The position numbers and the translations under genes were made by a program. Positions 41,980-56,634 of a DNA stretch of 64,000 nt are shown one piece after another. This DNA comes from Vibrio tubiashii ATCC 19109. Lineage in GTDB: Bacteria > Pseudomonadota > Gammaproteobacteria > Enterobacterales > Vibrionaceae. The stretch spans positions 1-64,000 of the forward strand of contig NZ_CP009354.1 in assembly GCF_000772105.1 (NCBI RefSeq), given 5' to 3'. Numbering within the stretch: the stretch's first letter is position 1; the number at the start of each line of letters is the position of its first letter. The notes beneath the pieces are model-generated. The model made no database searches, was not told where the DNA came from, and worked only from the letters and a program-made list of their open reading frames with translations.

Positions 41980-43113
41980 TTATTGGGCGAAGTTTGCTGA
42001 AAACTCATGAACAGCAGGAAATGCTTGTTCATCCAACAGATCGGCAAGTGCACACAGTTTACGCTGCAGTTCACCGCTGTAATCACCACACACGTTAATG
42101 TGACCCATCTTGCGGCCTGTACGTTTCTCTTTGCCATACCAATGAACGTGCACCCCATCCATCGCGAGTAATTCGCTTGGTAAGGTATCTTCACCCAAGA
42201 TATTGATCATTGAAGTTTCACGAATCAGTTTAGTGCTGCCTAGTGGTAAGTCGCATACTGCTCTTAAGTGATTTTCAAACTGACAAGTTTCTGCGCCTTG
42301 TTGAGTCCAGTGTCCAGAGTTATGCACCCGTGGGGCAATCTCATTGACCAGCAAGGTGCCGTCGACATCGAAAAACTCAAGGGCTAATACACCAACGTAA
42401 TTGAGCTTATTGGCGACAGCAGTAAACATCTGTTTTGCTTGTTGTTGCAGTTCAGTATCTGCGATGGCAGTAGACAGCGTCAGCACGCCGTTAGTGTGAA
42501 CATTCTCAGCCAATGGATAAACAGCAACGCTACAGTCTTTGCCACGTGCACCTACTAGGGAAACTTCACGATTAAATGGCACGAACTCTTCAGCTACGAT
42601 CGCTTGAGTTTCAGATGCAGCGATGCACTCGGCCATTTCTGTCCAAATGGTCTCGATTTGAGCTGGATCTTTTAAACGCCACTGACCTTTTCCATCGTAT
42701 CCGCCAAGCGCACTTTTTAGCACCATAGGGATGCCAACGTGTGCAATAGCTTGGTCAAAGTCTTCACGTGTATTGATGACAAAGTACTTCGCATTGCGTA
42801 CATCTGCGTCATCAAGCAACTGCTTCTCGATACGGCGATCGCCGCCTGCTTTTATCGCTTCAGTCGAAGGTAAGAACTTTCCACTTTGCTCGCAGATTGC
42901 CAGAATGTCGTGAGGGATATGTTCAAACTCAGCGGTGATAACATCAGCTTGAGCGATGGCGTTTTCAAGTCCGTGACCAATTACAGTCTGCGTGAGTGGA
43001 TGAACGACATTTTTACTGCCTACGTCATACGCTGAGATATCAATATTAAGCGGCGCGCCAGCCAGTGACATCATGCGAGCTAATTGACCAGCACCTAGCA
43101 CTAAAACATGCAT
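41980..43113 (-). CDS. purK: N5-carboxyaminoimidazole ribonucleotide synthase
   Basis: ATP-grasp enzyme of purine synthesis that carboxylates AIR with ATP and bicarbonate. The 377-residue protein begins [20 protein letters not shown], has the ATP-grasp signature [15 protein letters not shown] near 141 and the metal site [24 protein letters not shown] near 248-270. It follows purE by three bases; PurE then shifts the carboxyl group of its product. Confidence 0.97.
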   Translation of the reverse strand: MHVLVLGAGQLARMMSLAGAPLNIDISAYDVGSKNVVHPLTQTVIGHGLENAIAQADVITAEFEHIPHDILAICEQSGKFLPSTEAIKAGGDRRIEKQLLDDADVRNAKYFVINTREDFDQAIAHVGIPMVLKSALGGYDGKGQWRLKDPAQIETIWTEMAECIAASETQAIVAEEFVPFNREVSLVGARGKDCSVAVYPLAENVHTNGVLTLSTAIADTELQQQAKQMFTAVANKLNYVGVLALEFFDVDGTLLVNEIAPRVHNSGHWTQQGAETCQFENHLRAVCDLPLGSTKLIRETSMINILGEDTLPSELLAMDGVHVHWYGKEKRTGRKMGHINVCGDYSGELQRKLCALADLLDEQAFPAVHEFSANFAQ

Positions 43114-43116
43114 GAC

Positions 43117-43602
43117 TTAGTCCTCTGCAGGATTTGGGTTCGCTAAAACCGTTTCTGTCTGTTCAGCGCGGAAAGCTTCAACTTTCGCCATTACAGCTTC
43201 ATCATGTGTACCAAGAATTTGCGCAGCGAGAATACCTGCATTTGCCGCACCCGCTTCGCCGATAGCAAGAGTACCAACAGCAATACCTTTTGGCATTTGC
43301 ACGATGGAGTATAGAGAGTCTAGACCACTAAGTGCACGGGACTGAACTGGAACACCTAGGACTGGCAGTGAAGTGAAGGCTGCCGCCATGCCTGGTAAGT
43401 GCGCCGCACCGCCAGCGCCAGCGATGATTACTTTTAAACCACGCTCTTTAGCGCTGGTCGCATAGTCTGCAAGAAGTTGAGGGGTACGGTGCGCAGAAAC
43501 CACTTTAGTTTCGTACTCAACCCCGAATCTATCGAGCATTTCTGCTGCTAGTTTCATGGTTGGCCAATCTGATTTAGAACCCATGATGATACCGACTTTC
43601 AT
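43117..43602 (-). CDS. purE: N5-carboxyaminoimidazole ribonucleotide mutase
   Basis: Octameric mutase converting N5-CAIR to CAIR in purine synthesis. The 161-residue protein starts [19 protein letters not shown] after AAGGAGT; 23 upstream codons are discarded. The active-site motifs GSKSD and SAHRTP are intact. First gene of purEK, with a PurR operator 74 bases before its start. Confidence 0.97.
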   Translation of the reverse strand: MKVGIIMGSKSDWPTMKLAAEMLDRFGVEYETKVVSAHRTPQLLADYATSAKERGLKVIIAGAGGAAHLPGMAAAFTSLPVLGVPVQSRALSGLDSLYSIVQMPKGIAVGTLAIGEAGAANAGILAAQILGTHDEAVMAKVEAFRAEQTETVLANPNPAED

Positions 43603-43653
43603 CTCAAACTCCTTCAAAGCTGCATAGAATTGGTGAGCAAACATTTTGAGCGC

Positions 43654-43682
43654 ATTATACGGAGATTTCACACTTAAGCAAA
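43654..43682 (-). promoter_or_regulatory. Promoter of purEK
   Basis: On the minus strand TATAAT lies at 43659-43654, with a TTGCTT-like -35 region at about 43681-43676 (16-base spacer). The -35 box overlaps the PurR operator. Confidence 0.65.
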
Positions 43683-43691
43683 CGTTTGCGT
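43676..43691. promoter_or_regulatory. PurR operator
   Basis: AAGCAAACGTTTGCGT matches the PurR box ANGCAANCGNTTNCNT at every fixed position. Binding of PurR with hypoxanthine or guanine would cover the -35 region and repress purEK. Confidence 0.88.
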
Positions 43692-43796
43692 CGGGGTGGA
43701 ATACTTAGCTTGGGAATTTATTAATAAATAGCTTTAGTCTCGGATTGAGATTGTTTGTAAACTTAGGCCAATAGAGAATAACCAAGGTGTGATTAA

Positions 43797-44354
43797 GTGG
43801 AAAACTTTAATCAAGCACTGAATGCTTTGATGGATGGTGAAGTGATCGCTTATCCAACCGAAGGAGTCTTTGGTGTGGGTTGCGATCCCGATAATAGTGA
43901 AGCGGTGCGCAAGTTATTGGATCTTAAGCAACGTCCTGCCGACAAAGGGCTCATTCTTATTGCAGCGAGTTACCAGCAGCTAATTCCGTATATTGATGAA
44001 TCTCAGTTGACTCAAGAGCAGCTAATCAGGGTCAAGCAGAGTTGGCCAGGGCCGATCACTTGGATAATGCCATCGAGTGAGCGTGTATCTCGTTGGGTAT
44101 CCGGCCAGCATCAATCGATTGCCGTGCGAGTGACGGATCATCCTTTGGTACAAAAGATGTGTAATGCATTCGGAAAGCCGTTAACCTCTACCAGCGCAAA
44201 CTTGTCCGGTCAGCCACCATGCATGACAAGTGAAGAAGTTTATATGCAGTTTGGTTATGACCAGATTGCGGTACTCGAAGGCCAAACGGGTGGTAGAGAA
44301 AAGCCCAGCGAAATTCGAGATGCTAAATCACTACAAGTATTAAGACAGGGATAA
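43797..44354 (+). CDS. tsaC: Threonylcarbamoyl-AMP synthase TsaC (YrdC)
   Basis: Makes threonylcarbamoyl-AMP for the t6A37 modification of ANN-reading tRNAs. The 185-residue protein starts at GTG 43797, with AAGGTGT upstream. It shows the family's [13 protein letters not shown] near 20, [13 protein letters not shown] near 45, and the SUA5/YrdC segment [12 protein letters not shown] near 140. First gene of tsaC-hemF-aroE-yrdB, the same order as around E. coli yrdC-aroE-yrdB. Confidence 0.96.
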   Translation: MENFNQALNALMDGEVIAYPTEGVFGVGCDPDNSEAVRKLLDLKQRPADKGLILIAASYQQLIPYIDESQLTQEQLIRVKQSWPGPITWIMPSSERVSRWVSGQHQSIAVRVTDHPLVQKMCNAFGKPLTSTSANLSGQPPCMTSEEVYMQFGYDQIAVLEGQTGGREKPSEIRDAKSLQVLRQG

Positions 44355-45293
<939 letters not shown>

Positions 45294-45368
45294 TACTTTC
45301 CTCCTTATATAGATAGTGATAGGGTCAATGTTCCGCATTGGCCCTTTTTGTTTCTGATAGGTAAGGAT

Positions 45369-46202
45369 ATGACTCAGCAAATAGACAACTACGTTGTTTT
45401 TGGTAACCCAATCGCCCAAAGTAAATCACCATTTATTCATACGCTATTTGCTCGTCAAACTAATCAGTCTTTGACCTATACCACTCAGAGCCCGGCAACC
45501 GATGCTTTTGCCCAAGCAGCCAGTGAGTTTTTTGCTGAGGGTGGCAAAGGGTGCAATGTTACTGTGCCATTTAAAGAGGACGCGTTCCGCTTTGCGAATC
45601 GTGTCACCGAGCGCGCGCAGTTAGCAGGTGCAGTTAATACGCTAAAAAAACTTGATGATGGTGAGATTCTAGGCGACAACACTGATGGCGAAGGGCTTGT
45701 CCAAGACTTGTTGCAATATCAGGTTATGCTAAAAGGGGCTCGTATTCTGCTGATTGGGGCTGGTGGTGCCGCGCGTGGCGTCATTAAGCCACTATTAGAT
45801 CAGCAGCCCGCTGAAATTGTGGTCACCAATCGCACCTATGCTAAAGCGCAGCAGTTAGCAGAAATGTTTCAGCCTTATGGCAAAATTTCTGCCCAACCAA
45901 TGGAGGCTGTGTCTGAGAGCTTTGATTTGATCATTAACTCAACATCGTCGAGCTTAAGTGGTGAGCTACCCGCTATCTCTTACGCTATTTTTTCACCTCA
46001 AAGCACTGTCTACGACATGATGTATGGTGCAGGGAAAACGACCTTTAATCAGTGGGCAACAGATAATGGCGTAATCAAGGTATATGATGGTCTAGGCATG
46101 CTGGTAGGGCAGGCAGCGGAAAGCTTTATGTTGTGGCGTGGACTAAGGCCTGGTACAAAGCAGATTTTGCGTGAACTGAGAAAAAACCTAGAGGGCATGT
46201 AA
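45369..46202 (+). CDS. aroE: Shikimate dehydrogenase (NADP+)
   Basis: Reduces 3-dehydroshikimate to shikimate. The 277-residue protein starts [20 protein letters not shown] after TAAGGAT; seven in-frame codons upstream are discarded. Catalytic Lys is in [11 protein letters not shown] near 65, Asp in GDNTDGEGL near 102, and the NADP Rossmann motif is [14 protein letters not shown] near 127. Its stop codon overlaps the yrdB start by one base. Confidence 0.96.
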   Translation: MTQQIDNYVVFGNPIAQSKSPFIHTLFARQTNQSLTYTTQSPATDAFAQAASEFFAEGGKGCNVTVPFKEDAFRFANRVTERAQLAGAVNTLKKLDDGEILGDNTDGEGLVQDLLQYQVMLKGARILLIGAGGAARGVIKPLLDQQPAEIVVTNRTYAKAQQLAEMFQPYGKISAQPMEAVSESFDLIINSTSSSLSGELPAISYAIFSPQSTVYDMMYGAGKTTFNQWATDNGVIKVYDGLGMLVGQAAESFMLWRGLRPGTKQILRELRKNLEGM

Positions 46203-46468
46203 TGAACCAATCTATTCTTTTTCCTGATATCCAATCATGGGATGAAGATAAGCAAGCTGTGTTGTTTTCTGCGCAGCAAGCTGGGGCGCTGATTCAGTGC
46301 TTAGTCAGTAAAACGGAACTAGAGAAGTTGTCAGGTCAAACGGTTGAGAATGAGCAGCAAGCTCTCGAAGTATTTTCTCAATACCGTTTTGACCTTGAAG
46401 AGCTTGCTGAAGAGTTAATAGAAGACGAAGAATTTAATTCACAAGGTTGGATAGAAGTCGTTAGTTAA
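46202..46468 (+). CDS. yrdB: YrdB family protein (DUF1488)
   Basis: An 88-residue protein starting [20 protein letters not shown] and rich in acidic residues toward the end, matching E. coli YrdB in length and in the FDLEELAEELI segment. Function is unknown. Its start shares a base with the aroE stop, and its last eight bases overlap the 3' end of yrdA on the other strand. Confidence 0.9.
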   Translation: MNQSILFPDIQSWDEDKQAVLFSAQQAGALIQCLVSKTELEKLSGQTVENEQQALEVFSQYRFDLEELAEELIEDEEFNSQGWIEVVS

Positions 46469-47009
46469 TCTCTTTAACCTCGTGAAGGTAGTCTTCTTTA
46501 TTCTGCACATAGTTATCTGCCGACTTTTGTAAGAATGCGCGTTCCTTTTCATTGAGTGGACGCGCTTGCTTAATTGGGCTACCTACGTACAAAAAGCCGC
46601 TTTCCAGAATTTTACCTGGGGGAACTAAACTCCCGGCACCTATCATTACCTCTTCTTCTATTACCACACCATCTAAGACAATCGCCCCCATTCCAACTAG
46701 CACTCGATCTTTGATCGTGCAGCCGTGTAGCATCACTTTGTGACCAATAGTGACATCATTACCAATGAGCAGAGGGTAGCCGTCAGGGTTTTCTTTATTC
46801 TTGTGGGTGACATGCAACACACTGCCATCTTGGATATTGGTGCGATTGCCGATATGAATATGGTTTACATCACCTCGCGCTGCAACGAGCGGCCAGACAC
46901 TGGAGTCATCTCCAATACGAATATCGCCAACTAATACTGAGCTGCTATCTATGTAGACTCTTTCACCTAATTGCGGAGTAATACCTTTGTAACTGCGTAG
47001 AGAACTCAT
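46461..47009 (-). CDS. yrdA: Gamma-carbonic anhydrase family protein YrdA
   Basis: A 182-residue left-handed beta-helix protein. Hexapeptide repeats run through about 15-150 and the putative zinc-binding His lie in SVLHVTHK near 66 and IGHKVMLHGC near 90. E. coli YrdA is of this family; carbonic anhydrase activity is not shown for all members. Start ATG 47009 follows AAGGAGAAAAA. It is convergent with aroE-yrdB. Confidence 0.93.
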   Translation of the reverse strand: MSSLRSYKGITPQLGERVYIDSSSVLVGDIRIGDDSSVWPLVAARGDVNHIHIGNRTNIQDGSVLHVTHKNKENPDGYPLLIGNDVTIGHKVMLHGCTIKDRVLVGMGAIVLDGVVIEEEVMIGAGSLVPPGKILESGFLYVGSPIKQARPLNEKERAFLQKSADNYVQNKEDYLHEVKEIN

Positions 47010-47129
47010 TTTTTCTCCTTATATAGAGGGAATCTTGCCATGGTAGGGGTAGAAAAGTGGCAAAAACAGGTCGTTTTGAATAGAAAATACTCAAACAATA
47101 AAAAAATCAAAAAAAACTGAAAAAAGGGC

Positions 47130-47157
47130 TTGCCAATGTGATGGCGATCTCTATAAT
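47130..47157 (+). promoter_or_regulatory. rRNA operon promoter P1
   Basis: TTGCCA (47130-47135), 16-base spacer, TATAAT (47152-47157), followed by the GC-rich discriminator GCCCCCTCGC, which is the type that makes rRNA promoters sensitive to ppGpp and initiating nucleotides. The A-tract-rich sequence just upstream (47090-47125) fits an UP element. Confidence 0.82.
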
Positions 47158-47258
47158 GCCCCCTCGCTGACACGGGAACGCTTCGAAAGAAACGAGAGCC
47201 CAGTTAGCAAGGTCAATTAGCCAAGCGGAAACGCTTGAAAAAAGTTTGAAAAAAGTGG

Positions 47259-47286
47259 TTGACACTAAACTTTATCTCGCTAAAAT
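47259..47286 (+). promoter_or_regulatory. rRNA operon promoter P2
   Basis: TTGACA (47259-47264), 16-base spacer, TAAAAT (47281-47286) and discriminator GACCGCC. It lies 129 bases after P1. Confidence 0.8.
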
Positions 47287-47326
47287 GACCGCCTCTTCCG
47301 AAGTGATGTGAGTCACAAAGAAGAAA

Positions 47327-47337
47327 GCTCTTTAACA
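47327..47337 (+). promoter_or_regulatory. boxA antitermination site of the rRNA leader
   Basis: GCTCTTTAACA, the boxA sequence bound by NusB-NusE to keep RNA polymerase from stopping in untranslated rRNA. The remaining leader (47338-47509) shows no gene. Confidence 0.82.
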
Positions 47338-47509
47338 ATATAAACCTATCAATCTGTGTGGGCACTCGTTGATGATAATCCAATTAGAAACTTCGGTTTC
47401 AAATTAGGTTTCAATGATACGAAGTGACCATTGAATCTTCGGATTCAGCACAGTCAATTCAAACATTACTTATGTAATGTTCAGTATTCATTGAGCCGAA
47501 CAAAATCTT

Positions 47510-49062
<1,553 letters not shown>

Positions 49063-49150
49063 TACGATGATTATTGCGATGAGTGTTCACACAGATTGAT
49101 GGTTTATGTAGTTTAAGAGATAGAACATCCCCCAAGATGTTCAACTTAGT

Positions 49151-49226
49151 GTCCCGTTCGTCTAGAGGCCTAGGACACCGCCCTTTCACGGCGGTAACAG
49201 GGGTTCGACTCCCCTACGGGATACCA
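49151..49226 (+). tRNA. tRNA-Glu (UUC)
   Basis: 76 bases with encoded CCA. Acceptor GTCCCGT pairs with ACGGGAT, and the anticodon loop CTTTCAC has anticodon TTC. Near-identical to E. coli tRNA-Glu. Confidence 0.97.
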
Positions 49227-49228
49227 TT

Positions 49229-49304
49229 GGGTCGTTAGCTCAGTTGGTAGAGCAGTTGACTTTTAATCAATTGGTCGCAGGTTCGAATCCTGCACGACCC
49301 ACCA
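49229..49304 (+). tRNA. tRNA-Lys (UUU)
   Basis: 76 bases with encoded CCA. Acceptor GGGTCGT pairs with ACGACCC; anticodon TTT in GACTTTTAATC. It lies two bases after tRNA-Glu. Confidence 0.97.
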
Positions 49305-49334
49305 TTCTTCTCCACGAAGAATTAAAACTTATGT

Positions 49335-49410
49335 GGGCGATTAGCTCAGTTGGGAGAGCACCTGCCTTACAAGCAGGGGGTCACTGGTTCGAGCCCGGTA
49401 TCGCCCACCA
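49335..49410 (+). tRNA. tRNA-Val (UAC)
   Basis: 76 bases with encoded CCA. Acceptor GGGCGAT pairs with ATCGCCC (last base pair order as usual); anticodon TAC in CCTTACAAG. Third tRNA of the Glu-Lys-Val spacer typical of one class of Vibrio rRNA operons. Confidence 0.97.
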
Positions 49411-49762
49411 TTCTCTAAGTATTTTTGGATTAGGATTTCCAAACCACTTCAGTAAATAGTATGTGGTTGGAATTTTCGACGCCGAAAGTCTTTAGAAAAT
49501 GTACTTCCTTGTGAAGAAACATGCTCTTTAACAATTTGGAAAGCTGACGAATAACAACAATCCCCATCTCTTCGAGATGCGTTGTTATTCAATTAAAAGT
49601 TCTCAAATCCTAAAACTATGTTTTAGGTACCAACACACATTCAAGTGTTCTTGGAAACATCCTTGCGATGTTTAATATTTGAGTCCGGCAAAATCGTGTC
49701 TGCACATGTATAAAAATGCAGACAACTTTGGTTGTTTAAACAGAGACCCTTTGGGGTTGTAT
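49411..49762 (+). other. tRNA-Val to 23S spacer with boxA and processing stem
   Basis: No gene. TGCTCTTTAACA at 49522-49533 is a second boxA. CCCTTTGGGGTTGTAT at 49747-49762 pairs with ATACAACACCCAAAGGG at 52651-52667 (one bulge), forming the RNase III stem around 23S rRNA. Confidence 0.8.
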
Positions 49763-52652
<2,890 letters not shown>

Positions 52653-52740
52653 ACAACACCCAAAGGGTTTTGATGGACTCAAAGCAAGAACTTTGAATGT
52701 GTAATTACAGAACTTAAAACAGCTTTCCGAATTAAGAATT

Positions 52741-52860
52741 TGCTTGGCGACCATAGCGATTTGGACCCACCTGATTCCATGCCGAACTCAGAAGTGAAAC
52801 GAATTAGCGCCGATGGTAGTGTGGGGCTTCCCCATGTGAGAGTAGGACATCGCCAGGCTT
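52741..52860 (+). rRNA. 5S ribosomal RNA
   Basis: 120 bases starting TGCTTGGCGACC and ending GCCAGGCTT, with the conserved CCATGCCGAACTCAGAAGTG. The terminal helix TGCTTGGCGA / CGCCAGGCTT pairs. Confidence 0.97.
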
Positions 52861-52947
52861 ACTTTATGTTTTCAGATTTTGAAAAATCTGAAGGCAAAAC
52901 TAAAACATAGCATTGTTAAGTAAGACTAAGTTTTAGGAACAATTTGT

Positions 52948-53038
52948 GGAGAGATGGCTGAGTGGTTGAAAGCACCGGTCTTGAAAACCGGCATACGTTA
53001 ATAGCGTATCTAGGGTTCAAATCCCTATCTCTCCGCCA
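52948..53038 (+). tRNA. tRNA-Ser (UGA)
   Basis: 91 bases with a long variable arm (ATACGTTAATAGCGTAT) and encoded CCA. Acceptor GGAGAGA pairs with TCTCTCC region; anticodon TGA in GTCTTGAAAACC. It lies 87 bases after 5S with no terminator between, so it is probably part of the rRNA transcript. Confidence 0.96.
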
Positions 53039-53044
53039 CTATTT

Positions 53045-53074
53045 AAACCCCAGCAGAAATGCTGGGGTTTTTTC
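53045..53074 (+). terminator. Terminator of the rRNA operon
   Basis: AAACCCCAGC, AGAAAT, GCTGGGGTTTTTTC: a ten bp stem followed by a T-run. Confidence 0.9.
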
Positions 53075-53097
53075 GTTCTTGTCTTATAAGTCTGATA

Positions 53098-53799
53098 CTA
53101 CTGAATTTCGCATACAGAACTGTTTCTTATAGCGGAATTGAAGTGAGAAATAATAGCTTCTGCTAATGGGTGCTCACGACTTACAGCGATGTGTAGAGGA
53201 ACTCTCTTTACTGCTAGATCTGATACGTAAAAGTCTTTTAGCTTGAGCCCCATCGTTTTTAAGTTCCAAGAGAAGACAGCCTCATCCATCAAGATGGCGT
53301 CCGCTCTTTGTTTAGTTAAATACAGAATGTTCTCTTTGACATCTTTCGCTGCAAGAATATTAAGCCCTGTCTTAGACTTTAATGCCTCCCCATAAGCGTA
53401 CCCAGAGACTAAACCTAGCCTGATCTCGCTAAGGCTCTGAGCGTCTTGGTACTTAATAGGTGCCGACTTCGGGCTTATTAATTTAATTTGATTGATGTAA
53501 TAGGGATGGCTAAATAGAAAGTCTTGCTCTCTTTCCGGTGTTTTCCACACTCCAAGTAAGACGTCTGATTTTGCTTCTAACGTTGACTTATAAGCTCTCT
53601 TCCAGGGTAGAAAATGCGTTTCTAGTGCATATCCCGCAAGGCATAGCGTGTCTTTGACTATCTGATGAGCATAGCCAAGAGGTTGAGACGGAGCATTAAA
53701 ATACGGCGGCCACTCGTCTTGAACACCAGTTAGAGGTTTCAATGCATAGCTGTGACCCGAAAAGATGAAACACAGTACTATGAAGGCATACTTTGCCAC
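53098..53799 (-). CDS. Orphan periplasmic solute-binding protein, family 3 type
   Basis: A 233-residue exported protein with a signal peptide ending SGHSYA near residue 19. It has the two-lobe layout of amino-acid-type binding proteins (EWPPYFN near 28, GYAHQIVKDTLC near 42, FSHPYYINQIKLISP near 95, LGLVSGYAYGEAL near 128). No ABC permease or ATPase is nearby, which is common in Vibrio for this class, so it may act with a sensor or be an orphan. The ligand is unknown. It is transcribed toward the rRNA terminator. Confidence 0.85.
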   Translation of the reverse strand: MAKYAFIVLCFIFSGHSYALKPLTGVQDEWPPYFNAPSQPLGYAHQIVKDTLCLAGYALETHFLPWKRAYKSTLEAKSDVLLGVWKTPEREQDFLFSHPYYINQIKLISPKSAPIKYQDAQSLSEIRLGLVSGYAYGEALKSKTGLNILAAKDVKENILYLTKQRADAILMDEAVFSWNLKTMGLKLKDFYVSDLAVKRVPLHIAVSREHPLAEAIISHFNSAIRNSSVCEIQ

Positions 53800-53926
53800 T
53801 TCAAGCTTCCTTGCTTACCATAAGTTGTTCTTTTTATCTTAGGAGGAAGGTAATCAGGAAACCGTGACTCGGTCAAAAGATATGATTATCAATACAACTT
53901 GGAGCGTTGCTTATTAAAGAAGGGCT

Positions 53927-56467
53927 TTATTTTATGTTAACTAGATTGCTTGGCCATTCTTCATAAGGAACAGGTCTGCTGTATAGGAAGCCTTGGCCAA
54001 GTGGACAGTTGAGCTTTGATAACAACTTAGCCTGTTCATCCGTTTCAATACCTTCTGCAATAAGCGATACCTTCATTCCTTTGGTCATATTGACAATCGC
54101 AGCGACAATCGAGGTATCAAGCTCTTCAGGGTTAAGGTTATTAACGAAAGTGCGATCAATCTTAAGGCAGTTAAAGGGCAGCTTGTGCAAGTAAGCGAGC
54201 GAGCTGTAACCAGTACCAAAATCATCAATCGCGATATGAACACCGAGATCACGTATTGCCTGCATGTTCTGAATAGTGACGGGATCGTTGTCAACGATGC
54301 GTGATTCAGTAATTTCCAAGGTTAGATTGTTAGCGCTCAATGTCGACTGAGCTAGAACCTTTTGCAACGTTGAAATGAAGTCTGGTTGAGATAGTTGATT
54401 TACTGACAGGTTGACGTGTATATGGAACGATGAGTCCCATTTGCCCTCTTTCATCCCTTGAACTGTGTCGTTACAGGCTTGAAGCAGTATCTGTTCGCCA
54501 ATTGCGCCAATCAGTCCACTTTCTTCTGCAATAGGAATAAAGTCCATTGGCGATACCAAACCAGCAGAAGGGGAGAGCCAACGTGCTAAGGCCTCTGCGC
54601 CGACGACTTCTCCAGTCTTAAGGTCAACAAGGGGTTGATAGAAAGGTACAAACTCATTGTGTTCCAATGCATCTTTAATTTTGACCTGCATTAGTGTGCG
54701 GTTACGAGAAATATCTGCCATTTCAGGACGATAGTGGCTAATACTCGTCAAATCTTGTTTCGCATTACTTAGTGCGATACTGCCGTTTCTTAGCCACAGA
54801 GTCATGTTTTCATCCGGGCCATTTTCAACAATACCGATTGATACACTGACAACAACGCTTTCTTGCTCCATGACAAAAGGAGAGGCGAATGTATTTAGAA
54901 CTCGATTTGCGGTTTGAAGGGAGCTTTCACCATTTTGTTGTTCGGGTATATAAATGGCGAACTCATCTCCGCCAATTCGTGCTAAGTAATGCTCACCAGT
55001 GAATACTGATTTGAGACGTCGCGAAATAGTAATCAGTAGCTGATCACCTTGATAATGACCTAGGCTGTCATTGATATCTCTAAACTTATTGATACCAACC
55101 AGCATCAGTGTGCCATTTAGAGCAGGAAGTTTGTCACAGGTATCTATCAATCCTTCTCGACTATAAAGTTTGGTTAAAGAGTCGTAGAGAAGCTGAGAGC
55201 GAAGCGCTCTGAACGAAGCTTTAAGGTTATTTGCCATCTCATTAAAGGCGTAAACCAGCATGGTTGTTTCGTAAATACTCCCGGGCTTTGGCATATGACT
55301 ATCCCAATCCCCTTTCGCTAAACGCTTAGCCGCTGCCGCTGTTGATGTGATTGGCGCGACGATACGGTTAAAAGCGACCAGACCTAAACCTATGCCGATA
55401 AAACTGGCAATGACACCAATTATCCAGCTATTTCTTTGGCTTTCAGGAAGTTTACCCAACAAGTGATTTTCTGAAATAGCGACGCCGATATACCACTTCA
55501 ATCCATGTTCGTCTGTGTAAGGGGTAAAATGATTGAAGTAGCGCTCACCTTCAATATCAAGCGTGTACCTTTGAGTCTCGCTTTGCTGATGCAATTTGTG
55601 AGATGAGAAATAGTCAGCGTTAGCTTTGACGATAGGATCTGAGCTTTCGGTAGCAAGCAGCCGTTCACCTTTCTTACTTTGTGGTGTACCCCAAGAGACA
55701 ATTCGCCCACTGGTCGACTGGGCGACAACACGATTTTTATCGTCGACGATGTAGAGCACGGCATTGGTTTTTTGTTGTTGAGCTTTTAGAAAGGTATTGA
55801 AGGTATCGATTTTGATGTCCGTGACGACAACACCTTGAAAAACTTGGTCGTAAAAGACCGGAGTTAATGCCGAGAGAGTGATTTCTTGTCGCTCATCCGC
55901 GTTGGCATATATCGATGACCACATAGGCACTAGACTTTTGGCAACAGGTGCATACCAAGGACGAATCCGTGGATCGTAACCTTCAAATACTGAGCGAATA
56001 TCTTCACTGATTACCTGTCCACGGTAAATGACAAGCTTTCCGTCAGTGCGGTCATCTTGCACCATTAGGGTATAACCTTTATTCGGCTCCTTGCGAAAGC
56101 CGATATACTCAGCACTTTCTCCGCCAAAACCAATCACATCAAGTTGTGGGAAATTGTTGTAGAGGTTCCGAAATGAGGTAAGCAAATACTGCTCAATCTC
56201 TGTAGTGTCACCCGGAGTATAGAGTCGATTGAAACCTATGGAGTGGCTCAAAGCTAAGCTTGCTTGAAAGGGTTCGTCTAGAAAACTGTGAAGTTCGAGG
56301 TTAACGTTGTCGGTCAGGGCAGTGAGCTGCTTGTCACTGATATCTACTACCATCTCTTCGTAACTATTTTTTTGAACAGTGACGATCACGCCTATGGTGA
56401 AGATAAAAATCATCACAAACGGTAGTACTACGGCGGTTCTAAGAGTGATTTGAGTGGTCGCTGACAT
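53927..56467 (-). CDS. Membrane Cache-HAMP-GGDEF-EAL protein (cyclic di-GMP turnover)
   Basis: An 846-residue sensor. It has one N-terminal membrane helix (about 10-32), a periplasmic double Cache domain (about 35-335), a second helix (about 345-370), HAMP (about 370-420), GGDEF (about 425-580) and EAL (about 595-840). The GGDEF motif is intact (RIGGDEFAIY), as are EAL (GAEALARW), DDFGTGYSSL, KIDRTFV and AEGIET, so both diguanylate cyclase and phosphodiesterase activity are possible. The RxxD inhibitory site before GGDEF is absent. Single gene; the signal is unknown, though Cache domains often bind amino acids or similar small molecules. Confidence 0.94.
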   Translation of the reverse strand: MSATTQITLRTAVVLPFVMIFIFTIGVIVTVQKNSYEEMVVDISDKQLTALTDNVNLELHSFLDEPFQASLALSHSIGFNRLYTPGDTTEIEQYLLTSFRNLYNNFPQLDVIGFGGESAEYIGFRKEPNKGYTLMVQDDRTDGKLVIYRGQVISEDIRSVFEGYDPRIRPWYAPVAKSLVPMWSSIYANADERQEITLSALTPVFYDQVFQGVVVTDIKIDTFNTFLKAQQQKTNAVLYIVDDKNRVVAQSTSGRIVSWGTPQSKKGERLLATESSDPIVKANADYFSSHKLHQQSETQRYTLDIEGERYFNHFTPYTDEHGLKWYIGVAISENHLLGKLPESQRNSWIIGVIASFIGIGLGLVAFNRIVAPITSTAAAAKRLAKGDWDSHMPKPGSIYETTMLVYAFNEMANNLKASFRALRSQLLYDSLTKLYSREGLIDTCDKLPALNGTLMLVGINKFRDINDSLGHYQGDQLLITISRRLKSVFTGEHYLARIGGDEFAIYIPEQQNGESSLQTANRVLNTFASPFVMEQESVVVSVSIGIVENGPDENMTLWLRNGSIALSNAKQDLTSISHYRPEMADISRNRTLMQVKIKDALEHNEFVPFYQPLVDLKTGEVVGAEALARWLSPSAGLVSPMDFIPIAEESGLIGAIGEQILLQACNDTVQGMKEGKWDSSFHIHVNLSVNQLSQPDFISTLQKVLAQSTLSANNLTLEITESRIVDNDPVTIQNMQAIRDLGVHIAIDDFGTGYSSLAYLHKLPFNCLKIDRTFVNNLNPEELDTSIVAAIVNMTKGMKVSLIAEGIETDEQAKLLSKLNCPLGQGFLYSRPVPYEEWPSNLVNIK

Positions 56468-56634
56468 CCGTGTTCTTCTGCTGATACAGTACTCTGAATT
56501 TATTCTTGTATTAAATGCGAGCGAGTGTATTGATTAAAAAGTAGGTGATTTATCCTTATTATTCAAGCTAATGAGTTTAGCCATGTTGATTAAATCACCT
56601 CTATTTCAATCAAGTTGTGACGTTTGTTCCAGTG

